The position numbers and the translations under genes were made by a program. A DNA stretch of 57,327 bases. Origin: Bacteroidota bacterium (GTDB taxonomy: Bacteria; Bacteroidota; Bacteroidia; NS11-12g; UBA955). Within the stretch, counting starts at the first letter, position 1; each line of letters begins with the position of its first letter. This document shows positions 35,331 through 44,013 of this stretch, piece after piece. Location: positions 1 to 57,327 of the forward strand of contig CAUJCT010000011.1 in assembly GCA_963169345.1 (NCBI GenBank), given 5' to 3'. Under the pieces are notes generated by a model. It was not told the origin of the DNA, ran no database searches, and was given only the letters and a program-made list of their open reading frames with translations.

Positions 35331-36320
35331 ATGATACGCGTAGCAATCAACGGTTTCGGCCGAATCGGCAGACTCGCTTTCAGAGCCATGCTCCAAAGAA
35401 ATGACATCGAAGTCGTAGCCATCAACGACCTCACAGATAACAAGACTCTTGCTCATCTGCTGAAGTACGACTCCGTGCACGGTAAATTCAACGGTACTGT
35501 CGACTACACCGACACTGCCATCATCGTTAACGGTAAATCTATTGCCGGTCTCGCTGAAAGAAACCCTACTGCACTGCCTTGGAAAGATATGAACATCGAC
35601 GTGGTGCTCGAATCTACAGGCCGTTTTACCGACAAAGAATCCGCCGGTCAACACCTAACAGCAGGTGCTAAAAAAGTCATCATCTCTGCCCCTGCAACAG
35701 GTGAAATGAAAACCATCGTTATGGGTGTTAATGACAATACCCTCGACGGTTCTGAAACTATCCTTTCTAACGCTTCTTGTACCACCAACTGTCTCGCTCC
35801 TATGGTGAAAATCCTCGACGAACTTTGTGGTATCGAAAATGGTTTCATGACCACTATTCACGCTTATACTGCTGACCAAAGTCTGCAAGATGCACCTCAT
35901 AAAGATTTGCGCAGAGCCCGCGCAGCTGCCTATAGCATCGTGCCAACCAGCACCGGTGCTGCTAAAGCTGTTGGTCTGGTTATGCCTCACCTCCAAGGTA
36001 AATTAAATGGTAACGCTATGCGTGTGCCTATTCCTGATGGCTCTGTTACCGACTTCACCTGTAACGTACGCAACCCTAAAACCAAAGACGAAATCAATGC
36101 CGCTTTCAAAGCTGCTGCTGAATCTTCTTTAAAAGGTGTGCTCGAGTATACCAACGACCCAATCGTTTCTATCGATATCGTTGGAAATACCCACTCTTGT
36201 ATCTTCGACAGCGACTTAACCATGGTAATCGGAAATACCATTAAAGTTGTTGGATGGTACGACAATGAAGCTGGTTACTCTAACCGCCTCGTTGACCTGA
36301 TGGTTAGAATCAGTAAATAA
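35331..36320 (+). CDS. gapA: Glyceraldehyde-3-phosphate dehydrogenase, type I
   Basis: 329 residues from [10 protein letters not shown]. An upstream in-frame extension runs into the promoter box and is not homologous. The NAD loop NGFGRIGR is at 7-14, the catalytic Cys150 is in SNASCTTNC, and the conserved [21 protein letters not shown] follows with the active-site His near 177. The C-terminal [11 protein letters not shown] is present. It catalyses oxidative phosphorylation of glyceraldehyde-3-phosphate in glycolysis and acts as a cytoplasmic tetramer. Codon use is strongly biased toward C-ending codons compared with neighbours, as expected for high expression. It is monocistronic, with its own promoter box and a strong terminator. 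Confidence 0.97.
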   Translation: MIRVAINGFGRIGRLAFRAMLQRNDIEVVAINDLTDNKTLAHLLKYDSVHGKFNGTVDYTDTAIIVNGKSIAGLAERNPTALPWKDMNIDVVLESTGRFTDKESAGQHLTAGAKKVIISAPATGEMKTIVMGVNDNTLDGSETILSNASCTTNCLAPMVKILDELCGIENGFMTTIHAYTADQSLQDAPHKDLRRARAAAYSIVPTSTGAAKAVGLVMPHLQGKLNGNAMRVPIPDGSVTDFTCNVRNPKTKDEINAAFKAAAESSLKGVLEYTNDPIVSIDIVGNTHSCIFDSDLTMVIGNTIKVVGWYDNEAGYSNRLVDLMVRISK

Positions 36321-36344
36321 ACGATACTAATATTAACTAATAAT

Positions 36345-36375
36345 AAAAAAAGGCTACCAATTGGTAGCCTTTTTT
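36345..36375. terminator. Bidirectional terminator between gapA and lipoprotein gene
   Basis: A long stem with core GGCTACCAA/TTGGTAGCC is flanked by A-run and T-run, so it works for gapA on the plus strand and for the convergent gene on the minus strand. Confidence 0.92.
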
Positions 36376-36394
36376 GTTGCTGGTCATTTATACC

Positions 36395-36799
36395 TTATTT
36401 CCCTACTAAAGTCAAGGAAACTGAATTAGTTAAACCATCGCGGTTGGTGACAGTAAAAGTGTATTTCGTCTTTTGACCAACTGTCGAATCTAAACTCGAG
36501 TTGAAATCAAAATTGAAATTATCTTCATCATTGCCTCCTAAATCCTGATTGACAACCGATACTGATGCACCGCCATTTATACTTTTGGAAATATTGAATT
36601 TCTTCAGCACATCTTTGTCTTCACTTTTGGAAGCATTAATGCCTACCACAAAAGTTGAACCTGCCATTAGGCTGTCATCGTGAGTAATGTAAGTGCCTCC
36701 TGTCTTAAAACTAATGTTCGGTAATTTGCCTTCGTCTTTTTCACATGATTGGATGATAAAAGCACTCAGTATCGCTATAAAAGCTATTTTTAATTTCAT
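36395..36799 (-). CDS. Hypothetical lipoprotein
   Basis: 134 residues from ATG 36799; a longer 155-codon frame has a non-signal N-terminus and is rejected. A lipoprotein signal ends in IIQSC at about residue 19. The mature part is acidic with Ig-like strand patterns (TKYTFTVTNRDGLTNSVSLTL), suggesting a single cadherin/PKD-like domain. It follows the gene at 36902 on the same strand after about 100 nt. No family recognised. Confidence 0.7.
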   Translation of the reverse strand: MKLKIAFIAILSAFIIQSCEKDEGKLPNISFKTGGTYITHDDSLMAGSTFVVGINASKSEDKDVLKKFNISKSINGGASVSVVNQDLGGNDEDNFNFDFNSSLDSTVGQKTKYTFTVTNRDGLTNSVSLTLVGK

Positions 36800-36901
36800 T
36801 TTTTTCTTAATTAATATATTTTTGGTTTTTGAATGTTTGGTGTGTAGACATAGTCTTCCCATTACACTTTTAAGTGAATGATAAGAATGGGTAAAATAAA
36901 A

Positions 36902-37405
36902 TTAAATTAACTCCGGGGGCGGAACCTGAACACCTTTATAAATCTGATCAGGCAAAAGTGTTCCTTGTAATCTGTGTTTGAATCCTGAATAAAAACTTAT
37001 TTCAATGGCTTCGGAAACGACTCCACTGAATAATTTGATCTCGTGCCACTTTTTCACCAATGCTCCAGAACCACTGCTGCTCCTGCTTGCCGATTGATGT
37101 AAACTGGCAATCAGTTTGTCCTCTTTGGTATCAGCATGCACGACAAACGTAATAAAACCCGCTGAATCCTTTCTGCTTTCAACATCGTATAATTTACCTT
37201 TTCGCCTGAATTCTTTATTCGGTTTAACCCAGTCAATCTGGTCTTCATTAGAAAATGTAAAAGAATACAATTCTCGGCCTTGTTTTCTGCTTCGCAATCT
37301 CTTTTCAACTTTTAAAGCGTGAACACCCATCTCAAATAAAATGAGCGGTAAACTGCATTGAAACAGCCAGAATGTCAACATCAATATGCCAAATGTCTTT
37401 CTCAA
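36902..37405 (-). CDS. Hypothetical protein translationally coupled to TonB receptor
   Basis: 167 residues from a TTG start that overlaps the upstream stop codon (TTGA). A membrane/signal segment spans about 5-25, which may act as an anchor. The remainder is basic and Ser-rich, with SASRSSSGSGALVKK in the middle and a C-terminal FKHRLQGTLLPDQIYKGVQVPPPEL. No domain recognised. The coupling to the TonB receptor suggests that they act in the same uptake or sensing function. An ATG at codon 9 is an alternative start. Confidence 0.6.
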   Translation of the reverse strand: MRKTFGILMLTFWLFQCSLPLILFEMGVHALKVEKRLRSRKQGRELYSFTFSNEDQIDWVKPNKEFRRKGKLYDVESRKDSAGFITFVVHADTKEDKLIASLHQSASRSSSGSGALVKKWHEIKLFSGVVSEAIEISFYSGFKHRLQGTLLPDQIYKGVQVPPPELI

Positions 37406-39420
37406 TTATTAGTTCTTGATACTTTCCATTTCAGCGAAAATACATAATTGCGGCCCAAATTATACAAACCAAAATATTTAAATCTGGATAAATGATCGTA
37501 ATAAGTGGCATCATTGAGATTATTGATACTGAACTGCCACTCCAATGACTGCTTAAGGCCTAAATAACCTCGGGCTGAACAATCCAAAAGATAATAAGCT
37601 GGTGTACCCTTTTCATTTGTATACAACTGCTTTTGCGATTGATAAAAATCCGAGCCAATTTTAAAATACAAGCTATACCCCAAAATATTCAAATGTTTTT
37701 TAATTTGAACCTGCAGTTTATTTGCGGGTGTATAAGGCGTATATAAACCATCGCTGGTAGTGCTCATCATGCCTGAAACAGTAGTTTCTATCTCAAAGCC
37801 ATAACAGGGTCTCAGACTAAAAAATGCCTCTCCTCCTCTTTGAAATGCATCTGTTTGCTGATACCTGAAAACGGGAAATCCATTCCATTCCTCGAGTGTT
37901 GGCGCCAGAAAAATATAATGACTAAAGAAATTGATAAAAGGACTTATTCCTAAACTCCAGGTTTTTCTGTGTATAGCAGATTCAAAGTTCAAAGATAAAT
38001 TCTGTTCATTTTTTAAATCGGGATTGCCTATTTCAAAAGTAAATACGCCCTCATGCAAACCATCCGACGACAACTCAGCTAAATTGGCTACTCTGACACC
38101 GGAAGCAATGTTTATTTTCATGAAAGAGGCTGAATCAAATCTGTAGGACCATCCACTGAACACATTGTAAAATACGGCTGATTTGTTAAATGGTCGCACT
38201 TCCTTGTCTGGTCCGTTGACTGATGCTGTGAAAAACGTTTTGATGTTTTTACTGCCCATTCCAAGTCCATTTTCAAAAGTCATTTTTTTGCCCGGTTTAA
38301 ATTCATAAAAGGCAGAAAGCAAATACTCGCTCATGTGTGCATCTGGAACAATTTTCCTCGCTCCAAAATTGGTATTGTCTTCAAAGCAAACGCTGTTGGA
38401 TAAGATTAAATGATGGCCTTTTTGAAAAAACTGATCATACTTCAACTGGTACTGCGCAGTCAACAAATGCATATCTAAACTGATAGCGCCTCCTCCTTCA
38501 TTTTCCATCCTTCTGTTAGATTGCAAACCTGCATTGAATGTCAGCAACTGACTTTTATTTATTCGAAATTTATTTTCAGAATTGACAACATTGAGCAATA
38601 CCATGTGTGCCGGATTAACATTTAAACTCCTGTTATATCGCGCATCTTCTTCAACAAAAGTATATATATCATTGAATATAAATCCGAATCTGTTAAAGCT
38701 GGACAAAAAGTGATTATCGGAAGTCCATCTTCTGAATTTAAATCCATAATTGGCCTTTAACATATAGGCATCCATACGACTGTTTAATACGCGTATATGA
38801 CTGCCATCAAAATAATCTGCATGATTACTCGATTGCAGCCTTATGCCATACCATTTCTTCCCTAAATTAGTTTTAAATCCGGCACTGATATCTATGCCTA
38901 GTGTATTGGAAAAAAACTTCACTTTATAATCACTTTCAGATTTTCCAATAGCTGCTTTAGATTCGTCAATCAGGTTGACCACACCACCAATGGCTTCAGA
39001 ACCGTATAATATCCCCATGGGTCCTTTAATGATTTCAACTGAAGATAAGCCTGCATCTGATAAACCCAGGCCATGTTCTTCCTGCCATTGCTGATTATCG
39101 AATTTCAATCCGTTCAAAAGTACCAATATCCTGTTGCCATATAGTCCTCGTATAACAGGCTTGGAGATACCCGGTCCGGTAGAAAGCATAGACACTCCAG
39201 GCACTCTTGCCATGACATCACAAAGAGTAAAATTTCCACCCATACTGAAACTATCCAGAGGAATGCGCCTGATATTCAAAGATGATTCATCACTTTTCTG
39301 TTGCCTGTACGAAGTAATAACTGCACCGGCATAATCATCAATTTCAGATGTATCCTGAGCAGCAATATGGAGGCTTATAATTCCAAGTATTAAAAATGCT
39401 ATACTGCGGTAAACTAACAT
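37402..39420 (-). CDS. TonB-dependent receptor
   Basis: 672 residues. Signal peptide at 1-21 (HIAAQD). The plug domain is at about 45-160 with VMARVPGVSMLSTGPG, KPVIRGLYGNRILVLLNG and IIKGPMGILYGSEAIGGVVN. A barrel of about 500 residues follows with late IANLNDATYYDH-type and GRNYVFSLKWKV strands. The PVIRGLxGNRI motif is shared with metal-uptake receptors such as ZnuD-like proteins, but no binding residues are certain, so the substrate is unknown. The upstream TACTTTCG resembles a -7 box with one mismatch. The next gene overlaps its stop codon. Confidence 0.9.
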   Translation of the reverse strand: MLVYRSIAFLILGIISLHIAAQDTSEIDDYAGAVITSYRQQKSDESSLNIRRIPLDSFSMGGNFTLCDVMARVPGVSMLSTGPGISKPVIRGLYGNRILVLLNGLKFDNQQWQEEHGLGLSDAGLSSVEIIKGPMGILYGSEAIGGVVNLIDESKAAIGKSESDYKVKFFSNTLGIDISAGFKTNLGKKWYGIRLQSSNHADYFDGSHIRVLNSRMDAYMLKANYGFKFRRWTSDNHFLSSFNRFGFIFNDIYTFVEEDARYNRSLNVNPAHMVLLNVVNSENKFRINKSQLLTFNAGLQSNRRMENEGGGAISLDMHLLTAQYQLKYDQFFQKGHHLILSNSVCFEDNTNFGARKIVPDAHMSEYLLSAFYEFKPGKKMTFENGLGMGSKNIKTFFTASVNGPDKEVRPFNKSAVFYNVFSGWSYRFDSASFMKINIASGVRVANLAELSSDGLHEGVFTFEIGNPDLKNEQNLSLNFESAIHRKTWSLGISPFINFFSHYIFLAPTLEEWNGFPVFRYQQTDAFQRGGEAFFSLRPCYGFEIETTVSGMMSTTSDGLYTPYTPANKLQVQIKKHLNILGYSLYFKIGSDFYQSQKQLYTNEKGTPAYYLLDCSARGYLGLKQSLEWQFSINNLNDATYYDHLSRFKYFGLYNLGRNYVFSLKWKVSRTNN

Positions 39421-39485
39421 TTTACCTTGCGAAAGTAATGTTTTTTGTGATGTCTATAAGATAAATAGTTCATTTTTTGTTCAAT

Positions 39486-39514
39486 AAAAAGAGACTGCCT
39501 TTTAGGACAGTCTC
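39486..39514 (-). terminator. Intrinsic terminator downstream of DegP protease gene
   Basis: On the minus strand GAGACTG-type arms (39508-39514 and 39491-39497) pair with inner pairs around a short loop and are followed by TTTTT (39490-39486). It separates the protease from the TonB receptor gene. Confidence 0.8.
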
Positions 39515-39570
39515 TCTTATGATTACAAATGATAAATGAATCTCTTATAATAATTAGTTCATTTCTTAGT

Positions 39571-39616
39571 CTCATCCGAAGCAGGTATTACTAATTTTAA
39601 TACCTGCTTAGATGAG
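39571..39616. repeat. Long inverted repeat downstream of DegP gene
   Basis: CTCATC (39571-39576) pairs with GATGAG (39611-39616), and an inner AGCAGGTATTA pairs with TAATACCTGCT. Together they form a stem of about 17 bp with one internal loop. No T-run follows, so it is not a classical terminator. Confidence 0.65.
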
Positions 39617-39637
39617 TAGTCAATGAACATGATTGTT

Positions 39638-41113
39638 TTAATCTAATTTCAAACCTATTACATTTTCAGTTCCGTCGGCGCTCTTACCTTCAATTAGTAT
39701 GGCACCTTCAGATTTCTCAAGTATTGACTTCAGATTCTGAACACTGAAAATTGATTGCTTATCAACTTTAGTGATAACAAATCCAGGTTGTATTTTACCC
39801 TTGAATGGTCCGGACGTTACACTGACAACTTTTACTCCAGCTTTAATGCCCAATTTGTCTTTCTCTTCTTTGCTTAGATTGGCAAATGTTGCACCTTTAA
39901 AGCTGTTTAACTCCGATTTATCGGCCATACTTGTTGTTAGTTTGCCATCAAGACCTTTTAAGGTTACTGAAATGTCTTTTGAATCGCCTTTTCTGTCTAC
40001 AGATACAGTAATTTTGTCACCCGGACGGTATTTGCCTATTTCTTCCTGCAAAGATGAAACACTGTTTACAACAACACCATTCACCTTGCGAATTACATCG
40101 CCCTTTTTAATACCTGCAGCTTCTGCTGAACCATCTGCTGTCACTTCCTGCACCAAAACGCCTTCAAGAGTTTTTAAACCTTCTTTCTCTGCTACTTCCT
40201 GAGAAATCTCCTGAATGGCTACACCTAAAACAGCTCTTTGAACTTTACCAAATTTCAACAAATCATCCATTACTTTCTTAACCAGATTTACCGGTACAGC
40301 AAAGCCATAACCGGAGTATGAACCTGTTTGCGAAGCTATCGCTGTGTTAATGCCTATCAGTTCACCTTTGGTATTCACTAAAGCGCCACCGCTGTTACCA
40401 GGATTAATGGCAGCATCGGTCTGAATAAAGTTCTCAATGGCGTATTGATTGTCTTCTCTTCTCAGCAAATCTATGCTTCTGCCTTTGGCGCTCACAATAC
40501 CTGCAGTAACTGTACTGGTTAAATTCAAAGGATTACCTACAGCAACTACCCACTCTCCTACTTTGGTATTATCGCTGTTACCAAAAGTCATGAACTGAAG
40601 ACTTTTTTCTTCAATTTTCAACAATGCCAAATCAGTTGTTTTGTCTGTACCTACCAACTCAGCTACAAATGTGCGCTTATCGTTTAAAGTGACTTCTATT
40701 TTCGAAGCATTTTCGATAACGTGATTATTGGTGACGATATAGCCATCATTGGTGATTACAACACCTGAACCGGTTGCCATTCCCGGACCTCTTGGAATTT
40801 CAAAATCGAATCCGTGGTCTCTGAAAAAATCAAACGGATCTACTTGCTGAGGTGAACCCGATTTGGCGCTGCTTTGTGCTTCAAAATGCGATTTTATATG
40901 CACTACAGCCGGAGTACTCACTTCTGCTACCTTTACAAAATCAAACCCTACATTTGGATTGACCGACTCATAATTACTTGCAAATCGTGCATTCCTTTTC
41001 TGCATCTCTTCAAAACTTCCCGGTTTAGAATAGGAATTGAAGATCTGATTGATGCCCAGTGCCACTATACCACCCAATAAGGCTATGGCAAAAATTCCTA
41101 ATGCTTTTTTCAT
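39638..41113 (-). CDS. DegP/HtrA family periplasmic serine protease
   Basis: 491 residues from ATG 41113; a TTG seven codons upstream also opens the frame. An N-terminal membrane anchor or signal (4-21) precedes a trypsin-like domain with triad His131 (TNNHVIEN), Asp161 (KTTDLALL) and Ser241 (GNSGGAL). Two PDZ domains follow (about 285-375 and 395-490), the second ending with a hydrophobic strand. The family degrades or refolds misfolded envelope proteins. An imperfect -7 box, TCAATTTG, lies just upstream. Divergent transcription with the ECF sigma gene raises the chance of envelope-stress control, which is inferred. Confidence 0.93.
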   Translation of the reverse strand: MKKALGIFAIALLGGIVALGINQIFNSYSKPGSFEEMQKRNARFASNYESVNPNVGFDFVKVAEVSTPAVVHIKSHFEAQSSAKSGSPQQVDPFDFFRDHGFDFEIPRGPGMATGSGVVITNDGYIVTNNHVIENASKIEVTLNDKRTFVAELVGTDKTTDLALLKIEEKSLQFMTFGNSDNTKVGEWVVAVGNPLNLTSTVTAGIVSAKGRSIDLLRREDNQYAIENFIQTDAAINPGNSGGALVNTKGELIGINTAIASQTGSYSGYGFAVPVNLVKKVMDDLLKFGKVQRAVLGVAIQEISQEVAEKEGLKTLEGVLVQEVTADGSAEAAGIKKGDVIRKVNGVVVNSVSSLQEEIGKYRPGDKITVSVDRKGDSKDISVTLKGLDGKLTTSMADKSELNSFKGATFANLSKEEKDKLGIKAGVKVVSVTSGPFKGKIQPGFVITKVDKQSIFSVQNLKSILEKSEGAILIEGKSADGTENVIGLKLD

Positions 41114-41171
41114 ATCTCGAATGTTATTTTTCAAATTGACTTTTTCAAAAGATGTTCCAATCTTTTTTGAC

Positions 41172-41179
41172 TATTTTTG
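41172..41179 (+). promoter_or_regulatory. -7 promoter box (TATTTTTG) for the sigma factor operon
   Basis: Exact TAnnTTTG, 72 nt before the GTG start. No TTG at standard -33 spacing. Confidence 0.4.
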
Positions 41180-41251
41180 TAACGCAATTTCAGAAATTTT
41201 AGTGTTATTGCATTTACCTTTATCGACTAAACCATATTAAACATCCACCAA

Positions 41252-41824
41252 GTGCCGGTAAATAAACAACTGACAGACGAGCAACTGGTAAGCGCCATTC
41301 AGCGTGGCGACCAGAATGCACTCTTGCAGTTATACCGCGATAACTTTATGGCTGTTAGAAACCACATATTGAAAAACAATGGCAAAATGGAAGATGTCGA
41401 AGATGTCCTGCAAGACGCTACAATTGCCGTTTGGGAGAAAATCAGAAACAATTCTCTGCAGCTCAACGCCAAACTGAGTACATTTGTCTTCGCCATAGCC
41501 CGCAATCAATGGCTGAAACGCCTAAACAAAATGAACAGAATGGTGCAAATGTATGACATCCATACTGAAAAATTGACAGATAGTCCTGACAATTTGGAAG
41601 CACGTGACATACATTTGGTGAGAAATATGATGAATCAGCTCGGTGAAAAATGCCAGAAAATACTCACATTGTTTTACTTCGATGGTATGGATATGAATGC
41701 CATTGCCGATGAACTGGAATACAATAATGCCGATACTGCTAAAGCTAAAAAACACCAGTGCTTTAAACAACTTCAGGAACTGTTTTTGAATAAATATAAC
41801 AAACAAGATTTTTTAGGCCATTGA
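41252..41824 (+). CDS. ECF-type RNA polymerase sigma-70 factor
   Basis: 190 residues from GTG 41252. Region 2 spans about 20-95 (NALLQLYRDNFMAVRNHIL, then EDVEDVLQDATIAVWEKI) and region 4 about 125-180 (CQKILTLFYFDGMDMNAIA, a helix-turn-helix in ADELEYNNADTAKAKKHQC). Region 3 and an N-terminal 1.1 region are absent, as in ECF sigma factors. The next gene starts within its stop codon, so a membrane anti-sigma partner is likely. The divergently transcribed HtrA protease suggests an envelope-stress theme; this is inferred. Confidence 0.93.
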   Translation: MPVNKQLTDEQLVSAIQRGDQNALLQLYRDNFMAVRNHILKNNGKMEDVEDVLQDATIAVWEKIRNNSLQLNAKLSTFVFAIARNQWLKRLNKMNRMVQMYDIHTEKLTDSPDNLEARDIHLVRNMMNQLGEKCQKILTLFYFDGMDMNAIADELEYNNADTAKAKKHQCFKQLQELFLNKYNKQDFLGH

Positions 41825-42915
41825 CTTTTAAAGAAGAACATATCGATTTATTTGACCGGTACCTGAGAAATCAAATGGAGCCTGCAGAAATTGCGGATTT
41901 TAATAAAAGATTGAAGGAGGATTCAGAGTTTTCGAAAGCTTTTCATCAATATCAATTGCTGACAGAAGGCGTTCGTGAATTCGGTCGCAGTCAACTAAAA
42001 AATTTCTTAAAAGAAAATGCCCATACCCTACAGGTAACTAAGCCTATTCAGCCTCGTAGAATCTTTCTGGTTGCTGCTAGCATAGTTCTTATAATTGGCG
42101 TTTTGGCGATAATCAAACTCTCTGTAAAACCACTACAGGAAAACAATCTGGCTATACAAAATGCGCCCGAGGAATCCGTATCCAGCAGTGAAGTTTCTCC
42201 ACCCGAAATACCTGCTCCAAATAAGTCAGAACCAGAAAAAGCGCCTGCCTTTAAAGAAATGACTGCAGTTGAAAAAGAAATGGCCTTAGATGATGCTCCT
42301 CCTCCGAGGTCCGAAATGCTTGCCAAAGACATTGGAACTCTGGATATCTCTGAAAACACTCAAGTATATAGAGCTGAGGATATTGATTATAAAGTTTTAA
42401 GTGACACTAAAATAAAAGATACTATTTTAACACCTGTATTACTGAGCTTAAATGTCGATAATTTTTCAAATATCGAGATAGACATGAACACCAACGCGGA
42501 TGCTAAAAAACAAAGTTCCTTACCCTACAATGTTTACTCTGGTTCAAACGCTCCGGTGCCAAAAGCAGCTACAACAAAAAATCGTTCAAAGTCAAAAGAA
42601 GCCAATCAGAGCGCTAGTGCAGACACCGCGACAGAAAAGAAACTAAGCAAATCTGTTAAAGTACCGGCTCCAAATACCACCAATATCAATGTCCAGTATT
42701 GGAAATCACCAATTAATTTTACAGGTTATACGTATATGAACAACACCGTTCAGATATTCGGATTTGAACCCGGTTCATGCACCTTGTATACCATCAACAA
42801 TCAATTGTACTTAAGACATTTGAATCAGGTATATGTTATTAATACCTGCGAAAAGTCATGCCCAATGAAATTAGCAACAGACAGCGAAATTATTAAACTC
42901 ATATTAAGTCATTAA
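41821..42915 (+). CDS. Single-pass membrane protein, probable anti-sigma factor
   Basis: 364 residues from a TTG start overlapping the sigma factor stop (TTGA). Residues 1-75 are soluble and helical (EEHIDLFDRYLRNQMEPAEI), fitting a cytoplasmic sigma-binding domain. A single membrane segment is at about 81-101 (IFLVAASIVLIIGVLAII). A Pro/Glu/Ser-rich linker (about 110-165) and a 100-residue C-terminal periplasmic domain with CysxxxCys near the end (NTCEKSCPMK) follow. I do not recognise a named family, but gene order and topology fit an anti-sigma factor. dapF follows after 3 nt. Confidence 0.75.
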   Translation: MTFKEEHIDLFDRYLRNQMEPAEIADFNKRLKEDSEFSKAFHQYQLLTEGVREFGRSQLKNFLKENAHTLQVTKPIQPRRIFLVAASIVLIIGVLAIIKLSVKPLQENNLAIQNAPEESVSSSEVSPPEIPAPNKSEPEKAPAFKEMTAVEKEMALDDAPPPRSEMLAKDIGTLDISENTQVYRAEDIDYKVLSDTKIKDTILTPVLLSLNVDNFSNIEIDMNTNADAKKQSSLPYNVYSGSNAPVPKAATTKNRSKSKEANQSASADTATEKKLSKSVKVPAPNTTNINVQYWKSPINFTGYTYMNNTVQIFGFEPGSCTLYTINNQLYLRHLNQVYVINTCEKSCPMKLATDSEIIKLILSH

Positions 42916-42918
42916 TCA

Positions 42919-43695
42919 TTGAAACTTCATTTTAAAAAATACCAGGGAACAGGCAACGATTTTATCATCGTCGATAACCGACAAAATCAATACAACAATT
43001 TAGATGTTGCTCAACTTTGTCATCCAAAATTTGGCATTGGTGCAGATGGATTGATGTTGTTGCAAAACACCGAAGGTTTTGATTTTAACATGGTATACTA
43101 CAACAGTGATGGTCGCATCAGCACTATGTGCGGCAATGGTGGGCGATGCCTTGTAGATTTCGCCAGACGACTTCATGTTTTTGATGGAAGTAAAACACAT
43201 TTTAAAGCCATAGATGGCCCACATGATGCACTCTGGTCGGAAACAGGAGTTGAATTGAAAATGCAGGATGTAGTGAAAATAGAAGAACGAAATGGTCATT
43301 CTGTTCTTAACACCGGTTCCCCGCATTATGTCCTATTTATGACGGATATAGACAGTTTGGACATCGTTGCGGAAGCTCGTAAAATTAGATACAACGAAGA
43401 ATTCAGGGAAGTCGGCATCAATGTTAATTTTGTAGAGATACTGGATACAAACAGCATCAAAGTAAGGACCTACGAACGCGGGGTAGAAAATGAGACATTG
43501 AGTTGTGGCACGGGCGTAACTGCTTCTGCTATTGCATTTGGCAAAAAGTCGGGAATAAAAGCAGGAGACGTCAGCATAGACATAAGCACCCCCGGCGGTC
43601 GATTAAAAGTCAAATACACATTAGGATCAATCATAGAAAACGTATGGTTGTGTGGACCGGCAACGGAAGTATTTACAGGAGAAATAGAGATTTAA
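42919..43695 (+). CDS. dapF: Diaminopimelate epimerase
   Basis: 258 residues, normal length for DapF, from a TTG start 3 nt after the previous stop codon. It converts LL- to meso-diaminopimelate for lysine and peptidoglycan synthesis. The N-terminal half begins with KYQGTGNDFIIVDN. The two catalytic cysteines are Cys71 (MCGNGGRC) and Cys196 (LSCGTG), with the conserved GVENETLSCGTGVTASA. It is cotranscribed with an ECF sigma/anti-sigma pair, an uncommon setting. The downstream region contains a palindrome that may act as a terminator. Confidence 0.95.
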   Translation: MKLHFKKYQGTGNDFIIVDNRQNQYNNLDVAQLCHPKFGIGADGLMLLQNTEGFDFNMVYYNSDGRISTMCGNGGRCLVDFARRLHVFDGSKTHFKAIDGPHDALWSETGVELKMQDVVKIEERNGHSVLNTGSPHYVLFMTDIDSLDIVAEARKIRYNEEFREVGINVNFVEILDTNSIKVRTYERGVENETLSCGTGVTASAIAFGKKSGIKAGDVSIDISTPGGRLKVKYTLGSIIENVWLCGPATEVFTGEIEI

Positions 43696-43728
43696 ATTTT
43701 CAGCAAGGTTTTAAAAACGTATACAACG

Positions 43729-43826
43729 ATTTTAAAAATTCAACCTGGCAGGTTGAATATACCTAAATCTCAAAAAATCAACTCTTCAACTTGTTAAAAT
43801 AATTAATTCAACCTGCCAGGTTAATT
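43729..43826. repeat. Two inverted copies of an AACCTGnCAGGTT palindrome downstream of dapF
   Basis: Copy 1 (palindrome at 43739-43757) and copy 2 (core at 43810-43822) are inverted relative to each other, about 70 nt apart. Each can fold alone, or both can pair. Copy 1 is part of a 31-nt segment (43729-43759) repeated exactly at 45681-45711. Confidence 0.85.
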
Positions 43827-43873
43827 GTCTTTATTTTCATTATCTAAATGTAGATATTCAAAAAACAAACAAG

Positions 43874-43955
43874 CCTTCAGCTTTTCAGCCTTTCCGCAAT
43901 TCAGCTTTTCAGCCTTTCAGCAAATCAGCCATTCCGCTTTTCAGCTTTTCAGCCT
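43874..43955. repeat. Octamer-like TTCAGC repeat block (upstream copy)
   Basis: About ten imperfect units of seven to nine bases built on TTTCAGC. A matching block lies after the gene at 44014. The units are too short and irregular for a CRISPR. The block ends about 30 nt before the promoter box of that gene. Confidence 0.8.
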
Positions 43956-43983
43956 CTAAATATATTATATCAAATATTTCTGC

Positions 43984-43991
43984 TATTTTTG
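43984..43991 (+). promoter_or_regulatory. -7 promoter box (TATTTTTG) for the gene at 44014
   Basis: Exact TAnnTTTG, 22 nt before ATG 44014. No TTG at standard -33 spacing. Confidence 0.4.
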
Positions 43992-44013
43992 ATAGAAGAA
44001 ATCAAAACTAGAA

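Noticed and set aside
35067..35654. 195-codon minus-strand frame across tRNA-Glu and gapA
   Set aside because: It is antisense to gapA and runs through the tRNA and terminator; composition is that of a shadow frame.
42048..42359. 103-codon minus-strand frame antisense to the anti-sigma gene
   Set aside because: Shadow frame with no promoter or homology signal.
43874..43955. CRISPR-like array of TTCAGC repeats
   Set aside because: Units are seven to nine bases with no spacers of 25-40 nt and no cas genes, so this is a short simple repeat block.
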